64,000 nucleotides of DNA, from positions 1 to 64,000 of the forward strand of contig NCKB01000009.1 of assembly GCA_002279065.1 (NCBI GenBank). The letters run 5' to 3'. Below, in pieces: positions 15,567 through 28,185 of this stretch. The stretch comes from Lysobacterales bacterium 15-68-25 (GTDB lineage: Bacteria > Pseudomonadota > Gammaproteobacteria > Xanthomonadales > Rhodanobacteraceae). A program made the translations under genes and the position numbers. The notes under the pieces are model-generated. The model saw only the letters and a list, made by a program, of their open reading frames with translations, was not told the origin of the DNA and made no database searches. Numbering within the stretch: the first letter of the stretch is position 1; every line of letters begins with the position of its first letter.

Positions 15567-16253
15567 ATGCCCGCCGCCTATTTCTCGCCCGCCACGTTCC
15601 GCTTCCTCAAGGCCCTGGACCGCAACAACAGCCGCGACTGGTTCCTCGACCACAAGAAGGACTACGAGCAACACGTACGCGAGCCGTTCCTCGCCCTGAT
15701 CGCCGACATGCAGGCGCCGCTGGCGAAGATCAGCCCGCACTACCGCGCCGACGCCCGCAAGAACGGCGGCTCGCTGTTCCGCATCCACCGCGACACGCGC
15801 TTCTCGAACAACAAGCTGCCGTACAAGCCCTGGCAGGGCGCGCGATTCTTCCACGAGCGCCGGCACGAGATCGCCGCGCCCTCGTTCTACGTGCACATCC
15901 AGCCCGGCGACTGCTTCGCCGGCGGCGGTATGTGGCATCCCGAGCCGGACGACCTCAAGCGCATCCGCGCCTTCATCGCCGACAACCCCGCTGCGTGGAA
16001 AAAGGCCACGCAAGGCAAGGCTTTCCGCGAACGTTTCGAGTTCTGGGGCGAGTCGCTGACCCGCGCGCCGCGCGGCTTCGATCCCGGCCACGAGTTGATC
16101 GAGGATCTCAAGCGCAAGGACTTCGCCGCCGGCCAGGGCTTCGACGAGGCGGTGGCCTGCTCGCCGCAGTTGCTGCCCACGCTGGTGGACATCTACCGCC
16201 ACCTCGCGCAGCTGAACGACTACCTCTGCGCCGCGCAGGAACTGGATTTCTAG
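15567..16253 (+). CDS. DUF2461 family protein
   Basis: 228 residues matching the TIGR02453/DUF2461 family of unknown function: FSPATFRFLKALDRNNSRDWF at the start, then HKKDYE, PHYRADARKNGGSLFRIHRDTRFS and KPWQGARFFH. Present across bacteria and fungi with no established activity. It starts 12 bp after sbcB and its stop overlaps the convergent MFS gene by 4 nt. Confidence 0.88.
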   Translation: MPAAYFSPATFRFLKALDRNNSRDWFLDHKKDYEQHVREPFLALIADMQAPLAKISPHYRADARKNGGSLFRIHRDTRFSNNKLPYKPWQGARFFHERRHEIAAPSFYVHIQPGDCFAGGGMWHPEPDDLKRIRAFIADNPAAWKKATQGKAFRERFEFWGESLTRAPRGFDPGHELIEDLKRKDFAAGQGFDEAVACSPQLLPTLVDIYRHLAQLNDYLCAAQELDF

Positions 16254-17548
16254 CCAGCCGTCCGACGCCGCAGCATGACCGCAACGGGAAGCGCCGCCAG
16301 CGCGGCGAGCGCGACGTAGTACGCAGGCGCCAGCGGACCGAAGGCCTTCACCATCGCGCCGATCAGCGGCGGCGTGATGCCGCCGAACACGGCATAGGCC
16401 ACGTTGTAGGAGAACGACAGGCCGCTGAAGCGCACTACCGGCGGGAACTCGGCCACCATCACCGCGGGCACCACGCCGACCACGCCCACGCAGAACCCGG
16501 CCAACGCATACAGCGGCAGGAAATGCGCCGCACCGTGCTGCAGGTCGAGGTAGAGCGCGCCCACCGCCAGCGCCAGCAGGACGGCACCGGCGCCGAGCAC
16601 GCGCGCGATGCCCAGCCGGTCGGCCAGCGCGCCGTAGACCAGACACCCGGCCGCCAGTGCGGCCGAGGCGAGACTGTTGCCGAGAAAGGCCGTCGCCGCC
16701 GGCAGGTGGAACATGGCCTGCGCCAGGGTCGGGGTCATCAGGATCGCCACCACGATCGCGGCGGTCAGGGTCCAGGTCACCACCATCGACCGCGCGACCG
16801 CACCGCGGTGCATCCGCAGGACACGCCCGAGCGGCAGTTCGTCCGCCAGCGCACGTTGCGCGTGCATCGCCTCGAACACCGGCGTCTCACGCAGCCAGCG
16901 CCGCAGCCACACCGCGACGAAACCGAACACACCGCCGAGCAGGAACGGCAGACGCCAGCCCCAGGCCATCATCGTGTCGTGGTCGAAACGCTCATGGATT
17001 GCCGCAGTCAGCAGCGAACCGATCAGGATGCCCACGGTCAACCCCGAGGTCAGGCTGGCGCAGGCAAAGCCCACCCGCGACGGCGGCACGTGCTCGGCAA
17101 CGAACACCCAGGCGCCCGGCACCTCGCCGCCCACCGCGATGCCCTGCAGCACGCGCAGCACCAGCAGCAGCACCGGCGCCAGGATGCCGATCTGCGCATA
17201 CACCGGCAGCAGGCCGATCAACAGCGTCGGCAGGGCCATCAGGAACACGCTCAGCGCGAACATCCGCTTGCGTCCCAGCAGGTCGCCGTAGTGCGCCATC
17301 ACGATGCCGCCCAGCGGGCGCGCCAGGTAGCCGGCGGCGAAGATGCCGTACACCTGCAACTGCGCCAGCCACGGCGACGTGCCCTTCGGGAAGAACAGCT
17401 CGCTCAACGGCAACGCGAGGAACACGAAGACCACGAAGTCGTAGAACTCCAGTGCGCCGCCCAGCGCGGCCAGGGCCAGGGTCTTGATGTCGGACCGGCC
17501 GAGGCGATCGGTGAAGGGCATGGGGCCGGCGGCTACGGGACTGCGCAT
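16250..17548 (-). CDS. MFS metabolite:H+ symporter (ProP/KgtP-type)
   Basis: 432 residues with about 12 membrane helices. Family marks of the metabolite:H+ symporters: ALEFYDFVVFVFLA in the first helix, PLGGIVMAHYGDLLGRKRMF in loop 2-3 and RVLQGIAVGGEVPGA in helix 4-5. This group imports organic acids, betaines or shikimate; the substrate is not readable. The start at 17548 has only a weak ribosome-binding site, and an ATG nine codons later is an alternative. Confidence 0.88.
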   Translation of the reverse strand: MRSPVAAGPMPFTDRLGRSDIKTLALAALGGALEFYDFVVFVFLALPLSELFFPKGTSPWLAQLQVYGIFAAGYLARPLGGIVMAHYGDLLGRKRMFALSVFLMALPTLLIGLLPVYAQIGILAPVLLLVLRVLQGIAVGGEVPGAWVFVAEHVPPSRVGFACASLTSGLTVGILIGSLLTAAIHERFDHDTMMAWGWRLPFLLGGVFGFVAVWLRRWLRETPVFEAMHAQRALADELPLGRVLRMHRGAVARSMVVTWTLTAAIVVAILMTPTLAQAMFHLPAATAFLGNSLASAALAAGCLVYGALADRLGIARVLGAGAVLLALAVGALYLDLQHGAAHFLPLYALAGFCVGVVGVVPAVMVAEFPPVVRFSGLSFSYNVAYAVFGGITPPLIGAMVKAFGPLAPAYYVALAALAALPVAVMLRRRTAG

Positions 17549-17839
17549 GCGGGGCGGGACTCGCGTCGGAACAGGCGCGTCACCTTACCCGAAGCACCGG
17601 CGTGTGACGCGTTGCACCTTTCTGCCGCTGTGCGTCAAGACCACGGTCACATCCCGCTGCTAGCCTCCATTCGCCGCCGCATGGTCAGGGGTGACCGCGG
17701 CGGCAGCCGGTGCCCTCGGGGGAGGCGCCACATGCCATGGTCGACCTGCCGCAAGCCACGGATGGTTTGTCTCGCCCGTGCCTGCGTCCGCAGGCGATCC
17801 CACGCGCGGTCCAAGGCCGCATCGAAAGGGAGAGACAAC

Positions 17840-18697
17840 GTGCAACGCATGATGCTGATAGGGGCACTGGCATTGGCCAGTGCAGGGGTGCAGGCCGCCA
17901 CGGGGGTGGCCCTGGTACACGGCACAGGCAAACAGACCGATGCCTACAACGACTACTGGCAATCGGACATGGTCGAGGGCATCCGCAAGGGGCTCAGCGA
18001 TCCCAACAATCTGCTGGTGGTGAACTGCGACTTCGACCAGTACATGTGGGACGACCGCGCGGCCGGATGCCTCGCCGGCCAGCTCACCAGCTTCATCCAG
18101 AACCGCAACATCGACCGCCTGATCGTCATCACACACTCCAACGGCGGCAACGTGATGCGCTGGATCCTGTCCAACCCGACCTACGACTCGCGCTATCCCG
18201 CGATCATCCAGCGCATCGTCAAGGTGGACGCGATCGCGCCGTCCAGCGCCGGCACGCCGCTGGCCGACGCGGTGATCGCCGGCAACGTGTTCGAGAGCGC
18301 GCTGGGCTGGCTGCTCGGCTACAAGACCGACGCGGTGCGCCAGCAGCAGGTCGGCTGGATGGCCACCTACAACCAGCAGTACCTGCTCGGCACCTCCGGA
18401 CGTCCCGCCCTGCCGGTGCCGTTCCGCGACGTGGTCGGCACCGACGTGGTGTCTGCCGTGTGGTCCAGCCAGGCCTATTGCGGCGGCTACACGCAGAGCG
18501 TGGGCCTGGAGATCACCCAGAACTGGCTGAGCAGCTGCTCGGATGGCTTCATCGAGTGCTCCAGCGCGCAGGCCGCCGGCACGCTCTGGTTCAAGGACAC
18601 CAGCCGCACCAGCAGCGGCCAGGTGCTGAACCACAACCAGAGCCGCCGCGCCTGCTTCGGCCTGCCCTCCATCCTCGCCAACGACCTGAAGGGGTGA
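17840..18697 (+). CDS. Exported alpha/beta hydrolase-like protein
   Basis: 285 residues. Signal peptide at the N-terminus (MMLIGALALASAGVQA), then GVALVHGTGKQTDAYNDYW (oxyanion His-Gly region) and IVITHSNGGNVMRW, which fits a GxSxGG lipase nucleophile elbow (serine in THSNGG). Several cysteines (CDFDQY, AGCLAG, AYCGGY, SCSDGFIEC, RACFG) suggest disulfides in the exported product. The GTG at 17840 has AGGGAGAG five nt upstream; an ATG three codons later is possible. Five bp before the DUF4784 gene, so a secreted pair. Confidence 0.75.
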   Translation: MQRMMLIGALALASAGVQAATGVALVHGTGKQTDAYNDYWQSDMVEGIRKGLSDPNNLLVVNCDFDQYMWDDRAAGCLAGQLTSFIQNRNIDRLIVITHSNGGNVMRWILSNPTYDSRYPAIIQRIVKVDAIAPSSAGTPLADAVIAGNVFESALGWLLGYKTDAVRQQQVGWMATYNQQYLLGTSGRPALPVPFRDVVGTDVVSAVWSSQAYCGGYTQSVGLEITQNWLSSCSDGFIECSSAQAAGTLWFKDTSRTSSGQVLNHNQSRRACFGLPSILANDLKG

Positions 18698-18702
18698 TCG
18701 CG

Positions 18703-19965
18703 ATGAACCGACGGATCCTTGCCGCCGGCGTCCTCGCCGGCCTCTTTGCCACCTCCGCCTTTGCCGGTACGCATGCCCTGCTTCCCGCGACACCGACCGA
18801 CATGGTGCCGGTCGCCCTGCAGGCGGCGCCCGCACCGCTGCCTGCCACGGCGGCGGCCCTCGCCGGCGTGGACATCCCCCGCCCGCACGCCGAGCACCAG
18901 CCGGTCAGCGTGAGCTGGGCGCTGCCCGCCGACGCCCCGGTGAACCCGGTGCCGCAACCGTTCGCCCGCACCAGTCGCGAGTACTGGACCGACGTCTCGG
19001 CCACCGAGATGCAACGCGGCGTCGAACTGCCGCTGTCCGCCCCCGGCGCGGTGATCCGGGTCAGCCCCAGCGACCCCAAGGGCGGGCGACTCGACGCCGC
19101 CGCGGTGACCTTCCGCATGAACGGCCAGACCCTCGCCGGTGACCGCGCGGCCAGCACGGTCGGCGACGTGGCCTCGTTGCGTGCGGCCGGCATGGCTGTG
19201 CCGGATGCTTCGCTGGTGATGCAGTTGCGTCCCGAACTGGGCGCTGGCCCGGCCACGCTGCAGGCGCCGAACGCCAGCGGCCGCTACGTGGTGCACGTGT
19301 TCGAGCCGAAGAGCCCGTTCACGGTGACCGCGAAAGCCGACCGCGACGACCTGCTGCTGGGCCAGAGACTGCACCTGGACGTGGCGATGAAGGACGGCGA
19401 CCGCCAGCGTCCGTTGCAGGCGGTCGGCGGCTTCCTGCGCGCCCCGGACGGCAGCACCACCCTGCTCGACTACCACGCCAACGCGGACGGCAGCTTCAGC
19501 ACCGACGTGGCGCCGGTACAGCCGAGCAGCACGCCCGGCCTGTGGGAGCTGCACAGCTTCACCATCGGCGATGACGGCCAGGGCCATGCGGTGCGTCGCG
19601 ACACCACCAGCGTGTTCGCCGTGGCTACACCCGACGCGAAGCTCGACGGCACCGCCGACACCCGTCGCGCCGGCCGCCACGGCATCGACATCGCGCTCGG
19701 TGTCACGGTGGACAGTGCCAGCCGCTTCGCGGTGTCCGGTGTGCTCTACGGGCGTGATGCGAAGGGCCGCATGGTGCCGGGCGCGTTCGCCCAGTCGGCC
19801 GCCTGGCTGACGCCCGGCGAGCGCCAGCTCGTGCTGCACTTCGACCCGTCGAGCGTGGCCGGGATCGGCGCGCCGTACGAACTGCGCGACCTGCGCCTGC
19901 AGGACCAGCCGGCGATCAGCCTGGTCGAGCGCCGCGCGCTCGCACTGCGGTTCGACCGGCCGTAA
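18703..19965 (+). CDS. Exported DUF4784-like protein
   Basis: 420 residues with a signal peptide (MNRRILAAGVLAGLFATSAFA). The mature protein begins Ala/Pro-rich, then reads as several Ig-like or beta-sandwich domains (for example YVVHVFEPKSPFTVTAKADRD, GLWELHSFTIGDDGQGHAVRRD). It corresponds to DUF4784, whose function is not known. The ATG lies 5 bp after the upstream hydrolase stop with GAAGGGG as ribosome-binding site, so the two are translated from one message. Confidence 0.65.
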   Translation: MNRRILAAGVLAGLFATSAFAGTHALLPATPTDMVPVALQAAPAPLPATAAALAGVDIPRPHAEHQPVSVSWALPADAPVNPVPQPFARTSREYWTDVSATEMQRGVELPLSAPGAVIRVSPSDPKGGRLDAAAVTFRMNGQTLAGDRAASTVGDVASLRAAGMAVPDASLVMQLRPELGAGPATLQAPNASGRYVVHVFEPKSPFTVTAKADRDDLLLGQRLHLDVAMKDGDRQRPLQAVGGFLRAPDGSTTLLDYHANADGSFSTDVAPVQPSSTPGLWELHSFTIGDDGQGHAVRRDTTSVFAVATPDAKLDGTADTRRAGRHGIDIALGVTVDSASRFAVSGVLYGRDAKGRMVPGAFAQSAAWLTPGERQLVLHFDPSSVAGIGAPYELRDLRLQDQPAISLVERRALALRFDRP

Positions 19966-19977
19966 GTGGACGTCCAT

Positions 19978-20008
19978 CACCGCGGCGGAGCGCTTCTCCG
20001 CCGCGGTG
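19978..20008. terminator. Hairpin between convergent genes
   Basis: CACCGCGGCGGAG-CGCTT-CTCCGCCGCGGTG: a perfect 13-bp stem with a 5-nt loop between the ends of the DUF4784 gene and epmA. No T-run, but position and strength suit a shared terminator. Confidence 0.65.
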
Positions 20009-20029
20009 AACCGGGAGCATCCAGGCCCG

Positions 20030-23430
<3,401 letters not shown>

Positions 23431-23491
23431 CTAACCGCCGGATGAAGCGTCGCGGTCCCGCTCCAGCTGATTACCTGCCGCAGCAAGTATC

Positions 23492-24973
23492 ATGGGCGCG
23501 ATGTCCCCGCCCCCCGCACCTGCCGCGGCCACCCTGACCGATACCCCCACCGCCCTCCCCGCGGCGGAGAGTTCGCGTGTCCGCCACCGCGGGCTGCTGT
23601 GGCTGGTCGCCGCCGCGTTCTTCATGCAGGCGCTGGACTCCACCATCGTCAACACGGCCGTGCCGGCGATGGCCTCTGCGCTGGGCGTGACGCCGCTGGG
23701 CATGCGCACGGCGCTGACCAGTTACGTGCTTACGCTGGCCGTGCTGATCCCGGCCAGCCCGTGGCTGTGCGACCGCTTCGGCACGCGCCGCGTGTTCGCC
23801 GCGGCGATCGCCGTGTTCGGCATCGGCTCCCTGCTCTGCGGCATCGCGCAGACCCTGCCCGAGCTGGTGGTCGCCCGCGTGATCCAGGGTGTCGGCGGCG
23901 CCTCGCTGATGCCGGTAGGCCGCTACGTGCTGGTGCGCTCCATCGACAAGCGCGAGTACGTGCCGGCGATGAGCACGGTGGCCACGTTCGGCCTGCTGGG
24001 CTCGGTGCTGGGCCCCCTGCTCGGCGGCCTGCTGGTGGAGTTCACCAGCTGGCGGCTGATCTTCCTGATCAACGTGCCGGTGGGTCTGGCCGGACTGTGG
24101 ATGAACAAGCGCGACATGCCGGAATACCGGCTGGAGCAGGCACGCCCGTTCGATACGACCGGCTTCCTGCTGTTCGCCGCCGCCTCGGCCCTGCTGCTCA
24201 CCGCCTCCGAACAGGCCGGCGCACAGATCCATCACTGGATGCTGGTGGCGGCGTGCATCGCGCTCGCCGTGCTGCTTGGCGCCACCTACGTGTGGCACAG
24301 CCGCCGCACCGAACACCCGGTGGCGGACCTCTCCCTGCTGCGCGTGCGCAGCCTCTCCGTGGCGCTGGTCGGCAACCTGTTCACCCGCCTGGGCATCGGC
24401 GGCATGTTCCTGCTGCTGGTGCTGTTCCTGCAGGTCGGCTGCGGCTGGTCGCCCACCCTGGCCGGCCTGATGATGGTGCCGCAGGCGCTGGGCTCGATCA
24501 GCTCCAAGTGGGTGGTGAACCGGCTGCTGCTGCGACTGGGCTATCGCCGACTGCTGCTGGCCAACACCACGGCCGTGGCGGTGATGCTGGCGGTGTTCTC
24601 GCAGGTGGACGGAACGACGCCGACCTGGCTGATCGCGATTCTGGTGTTCGTCTACGGCTGCTTCACCGGCCTGCAGTACACGACGATGAATACGCTGGCC
24701 TACATCGACGTGGATATCCGTCACGCCTCGATGGCTTCGTCGATGGCCTCCACCACGCAATACCTGTCGATCAGCTTCGGCATCGCCTTCGCCTCACTCC
24801 TGATGGAAGTGTTCGTCGGTCGCCAGGTGCATGCCGCGCACGCCTACGTCGCCGCCTTCCACGTCACCGTGCTGGTGCTGGCCGCGGTCACCGCGCTGGC
24901 AGCGACGATCTTCCTCAGGCTACGCCCCGATCACCCGGGAGCCAGCCGCAACGACGGTGCCGTCGCCACCTGA
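23492..24973 (+). CDS. MFS drug transporter, DHA2 family (MdtD-like)
   Basis: 493 residues, about 14 membrane helices. The DHA2 (EmrB/QacA) signature is seen in FFMQALDSTIVNTAVPAMA (helix 1, motif D1), LCDRFGTRRVF (motif A) and RVIQGVGGASLMPVGR. Overall closest in feel to E. coli MdtD. No membrane-fusion partner or regulator is adjacent, so the substrate is unknown. The ATG at 23492 has a weak site; an ATG three codons later is an alternative. Divergent from ligA. Confidence 0.85.
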   Translation: MGAMSPPPAPAAATLTDTPTALPAAESSRVRHRGLLWLVAAAFFMQALDSTIVNTAVPAMASALGVTPLGMRTALTSYVLTLAVLIPASPWLCDRFGTRRVFAAAIAVFGIGSLLCGIAQTLPELVVARVIQGVGGASLMPVGRYVLVRSIDKREYVPAMSTVATFGLLGSVLGPLLGGLLVEFTSWRLIFLINVPVGLAGLWMNKRDMPEYRLEQARPFDTTGFLLFAAASALLLTASEQAGAQIHHWMLVAACIALAVLLGATYVWHSRRTEHPVADLSLLRVRSLSVALVGNLFTRLGIGGMFLLLVLFLQVGCGWSPTLAGLMMVPQALGSISSKWVVNRLLLRLGYRRLLLANTTAVAVMLAVFSQVDGTTPTWLIAILVFVYGCFTGLQYTTMNTLAYIDVDIRHASMASSMASTTQYLSISFGIAFASLLMEVFVGRQVHAAHAYVAAFHVTVLVLAAVTALAATIFLRLRPDHPGASRNDGAVAT

Positions 24974-25021
24974 CGGGCTGCTAATCTTCCGGGTCCGTTC
25001 CACTTGCCAAGGACCGCACGC

Positions 25022-26413
25022 ATGCGCTGGACCCCCGCCCTCGCCACCCTGCTCGCCAGCGCCCCTGCCGCGGCAGCCGAGACGCGGGACGTGAACTTCC
25101 ACCTCACCGACCACCCGGTCGGCGTGGTCGCGCTGATGCTGTTCGTGCTGGCCTACCTGGCAGTGATCTTCGAAGAGCATCTGAACATCGCCAAGTCCAA
25201 GCCGGTGATGCTGGCCGCGGCGCTGATCTGGGGGATGATCGCCTGGGTCACCGGCGACCCGGCCCGGGGCGTGACGCCGGCCGCCACGGCCTTCGAGGGC
25301 ATGTTCCTCGAGTACGCGGAGATCTTCTTCTTCCTGGTGGTGGCGATGACCTACGTCACCGCGATGGGCGAGCGCAACGTTTTCGAGGCACTGCGCGACG
25401 CCCTGATCCGACGCGGCTTGGGCTACCGCTCGCTGTTCTGGATCACCGGGCTGATCGCGTTCTTCCTCTCGCCGGTGCTGGACAACCTGACCACCGCGCT
25501 GGTGATGTCGGCGGTAATCCTGGCGGTGGCCGGCGGCAATCGCCGCTTCATCACCCTGGCGATGATCAACCTGGTCGTCGCGGCCAACGCCGGCGGCGCC
25601 TGGAGCGCGTTCGGCGACATCACCACGCTGATGGTGTGGCAGGCCGGCAAGAGCGGCTTCTTCGACTTCTTCCGGCTGTTCGGGCCGTCGCTGGTGAACT
25701 GGCTGGTGCCGGCGATCCTGATGGCCTTCGCGCTGCCCAAGGGGCAGCCGGACTCCGCCGGCAGCGGCAACTCGCTCAAACCCGGTGGCATCGGCATCTG
25801 CCTCACCTTCGCGCTGACCATCGCGATCACCGTGGTCGGTCGCCAGTGGCTGGGCATGCCGGCCGCCTACGGCATGCTCACCGGCCTGGCCTTCCTCAAC
25901 CTGGTGGCCACGCGCATCGACCGCCACCAGCGCCGCTACGCGCTGGCCCAGGGCGAGGAGCCGCAGAGCTATTCGATCTTTCGCATCATCGCCAACGCGG
26001 AGTGGGACACGCTGCTGTTCTTCTACGGCGTGTTCGCCTGCGTCGGCGGCCTGGCCGCGCTGGGTTACCTGGAACTGGCCTCGCACCAGCTCTACGGCAA
26101 CCTGGGCTACACCCTGGCCAACGCGATCATGGGCGTCACCTCGGCGGTAGTGGACAACATCCCGATCATGTTCGCGGTGCTGAAGATGAACCCGCCGATG
26201 GACCAGGCGCAGTGGCTGCTGATCACCCTCACCGCGGGCGTCGGCGGCAGCCTGCTGTCGGTGGGCTCGGCCGCGGGCGTAGCGCTGATGGGCGCCTCGC
26301 GCGGCCAGTACACCTTCATGAGCCACCTGCGCTGGACCTGGGCGATCGCACTGGGCTACGTCGCCAGCATCGCGCTGCACCTGTGGCTGGCCGGGCACGT
26401 GTTCCAGGGCTGA
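25022..26413 (+). CDS. nhaD: Na+/H+ antiporter NhaD
   Basis: 463 residues with an N-terminal signal-like segment and about 12 membrane helices. Matches the NhaD family (ion transporter superfamily): FEEHLNIAKSKPVML, FFFLVVAMTYVTAMGERNVF, SPVLDNLTTALVMS, AANAGGAWSAFGDITTLMVW and VDNIPIMFA. Exchanges Na+ or Li+ for protons at alkaline pH. The ATG at 25022 has AAGGA eight nt upstream. Lies 55 bp before the Kef-type antiporter, so two ion antiporters are adjacent. Confidence 0.92.
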   Translation: MRWTPALATLLASAPAAAAETRDVNFHLTDHPVGVVALMLFVLAYLAVIFEEHLNIAKSKPVMLAAALIWGMIAWVTGDPARGVTPAATAFEGMFLEYAEIFFFLVVAMTYVTAMGERNVFEALRDALIRRGLGYRSLFWITGLIAFFLSPVLDNLTTALVMSAVILAVAGGNRRFITLAMINLVVAANAGGAWSAFGDITTLMVWQAGKSGFFDFFRLFGPSLVNWLVPAILMAFALPKGQPDSAGSGNSLKPGGIGICLTFALTIAITVVGRQWLGMPAAYGMLTGLAFLNLVATRIDRHQRRYALAQGEEPQSYSIFRIIANAEWDTLLFFYGVFACVGGLAALGYLELASHQLYGNLGYTLANAIMGVTSAVVDNIPIMFAVLKMNPPMDQAQWLLITLTAGVGGSLLSVGSAAGVALMGASRGQYTFMSHLRWTWAIALGYVASIALHLWLAGHVFQG

Positions 26414-26468
26414 AGTCCGGCGTCCTCGCCCTGTAGGATGGGCGGCGTTTCCAGGGAGAGACCGACGC

Positions 26469-27644
26469 ATGCACCACGCCGCCGATATCCTGCTGACCCT
26501 GTTCGTGATCTTCATCGCCGCGCAGATCGGCGCCGAGATCGCGCAACGGCTGAAACTGCCCGGCGTGGTCGGCGAGATCGCCGCCGGCTGCGTGGTCGGC
26601 CCCTCGGCCATGGGCTGGCTCACGCCGGACCAGATCATGCCCGGCACGCCGCTGGACGTGCTGGCCGAAGTCGGTGTGGTGTTGCTGCTGTTCTCCGTCG
26701 GCCTGGAGACCCGGCTCGATGATCTGAAGAAGGTCGGCAAGAGCGCCTTCATGGTGGGCATACTCGGCGTGATCCTGCCATTCGGCCTCGGCGCGCTGTG
26801 GGCGCACGGCGAGGGCTTCGACTGGATCAAGTCGCTGTTCGTGGCCGCCGCCTTCGTCGCCACCTCGGCCGGCATTACCGCACGCGTGCTGCAGGAGCTG
26901 GGCGTGCTGTCGCGGGTGGAGAGCCGGGTGATCCTCGGCGCGGCGGTGATCGACGACATCCTCGCGATGCTGCTGCTCGGCGTGGTGTCCTCGTTGCAGG
27001 GCGGCGGCGAACTCAACCTGCAGTCGCTGCTGCTCACGCTGGCCGGCGCGGTCGGTTTCGTGGCGATCATCGGCTGGGGCGGCACCAAGGTGATGCGCCG
27101 CGGCTCCGGCTGGCTGGAAAAGCCGATCAGCCCACACTCGCCGCTGACCTTGGTGCTGGCGCTCTGCCTGGGCCTGGCATGGCTGTCCACGCGCTTCGGG
27201 CTGGCCGCGATCATCGGCGCCTTCCTCGCCGGCATGATCGCCTCGGAGACCCGCCAGCGCGAGGACCTGGAGCACAAGACGCTGCCCCTGCTGTCCTTTC
27301 TCACGCCGTTCTTCTTCGTCATCACCGGCGCCAAGGTGAACCTGTCCGAGCTGGCCAGCGTGGACGCGCTGGTGATGCTGGCGATCGTCACCGTGATCGC
27401 GATCATCTCCAAGCTCGCCGGTGGCTTTCTCGGCGCGCTGGCTCTGGGCAAGCGCAGTGCCACCATCGTCGGTTTCGGCATGGTCCCTCGCGGCGAGGTC
27501 GGCGTGGTGATCGCCAGCCTCGGCCTGGCCGCCGGGGTGTTCAACGAGCGCGTCTACGCGATCATCGTGGCGATGTCGCTGCTGACCGCGATGGTCACCC
27601 CGCCGGTGCTCGCGATGCTGCTGAAGCGAGGCGGCGACCGCTGA
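26469..27644 (+). CDS. Kef-type cation:proton antiporter (CPA2)
   Basis: 391 residues, about 12 helices, Na+/H+ exchanger domain only; no RCK/TrkA-N nucleotide-binding tail as in KefB/KefC. Characteristic segments: LKLPGVVGEIAAGCVVGP, LLFSVGLETRLDDLKKVG, AAVIDDILAMLLLGV (helix with the paired Asp) and GMVPRGEVGVVIAS. Likely K+ or Na+/H+ exchange without the glutathione gating of true Kef proteins. The ATG at 26469 is preceded by GGGAGAG. Confidence 0.88.
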   Translation: MHHAADILLTLFVIFIAAQIGAEIAQRLKLPGVVGEIAAGCVVGPSAMGWLTPDQIMPGTPLDVLAEVGVVLLLFSVGLETRLDDLKKVGKSAFMVGILGVILPFGLGALWAHGEGFDWIKSLFVAAAFVATSAGITARVLQELGVLSRVESRVILGAAVIDDILAMLLLGVVSSLQGGGELNLQSLLLTLAGAVGFVAIIGWGGTKVMRRGSGWLEKPISPHSPLTLVLALCLGLAWLSTRFGLAAIIGAFLAGMIASETRQREDLEHKTLPLLSFLTPFFFVITGAKVNLSELASVDALVMLAIVTVIAIISKLAGGFLGALALGKRSATIVGFGMVPRGEVGVVIASLGLAAGVFNERVYAIIVAMSLLTAMVTPPVLAMLLKRGGDR

Positions 27645-27742
27645 GACCCGAGTGTCCTCGAACAGAGCGTCCCCCGACTCTGCGGGCACTCCAGGCAAAG
27701 CCCGTGCGGGGCCGATGAAATGCCCATGCCGAGGCGCGAGGG

Positions 27743-28003
27743 TTACTTCCCGGCGATATGGTGAAAGAAGCGCCAGCTTTTTCGAGCATCGCGTTTTGAC
27801 TGGCGCAGGGTCTCGAGCACGCGCAGCCGCTCTGCCCGCTTTTTCGACTCCTGCAGCGCGAGCAACATGTGCCGCCTGCTCATGGGCGCATCGGAGGGCC
27901 TGGAGGCCGGAGTTTCGGGTTGCGCGAGGAGACGGCGAATGCCACCGAGACAGTGGCGCAACAGCTCCCGTGGATGGACAAGCGGGGTGGTGCGAGTCGT
28001 CAT
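27743..28003 (-). CDS. Small basic hypothetical protein (86 aa)
   Basis: 86 residues, strongly basic in the second half (SKKRAERLRVLETLRQSKRDARKSWRFF), predicted to be one or two amphipathic helices. No family recognised. The ATG at 28003 has GAGGA eight nt upstream; a TTG seven codons earlier is the only other option. It is convergent with the Kef-type gene with ~100 bp between. Its basic helical character would suit nucleic-acid or membrane binding, but this is speculation. Confidence 0.5.
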   Translation of the reverse strand: MTTRTTPLVHPRELLRHCLGGIRRLLAQPETPASRPSDAPMSRRHMLLALQESKKRAERLRVLETLRQSKRDARKSWRFFHHIAGK

Positions 28004-28185
28004 GGGGGGATCCTCGAACGCCAACCGGGTCGTCGGGCGACAGGAAGTGCCTGCCAGCCCGGTCTAATGTGGACCGTCGCCTGTTAGCCGCGTGTTCCTG
28101 TTTGCGTGAACGCCCTGTTGCTGGAACGAGGCGCCTCGACGGCCGCCCTCCCCTGGGGCCGATGACGCGCCTGCCGCGGGGGCCC

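Noticed and set aside
24920..27544. 874-residue minus-strand frame opposite nhaD and the Kef-type antiporter
   Set aside because: Covers two well-supported membrane-protein genes in antisense and reads as low-complexity sequence.
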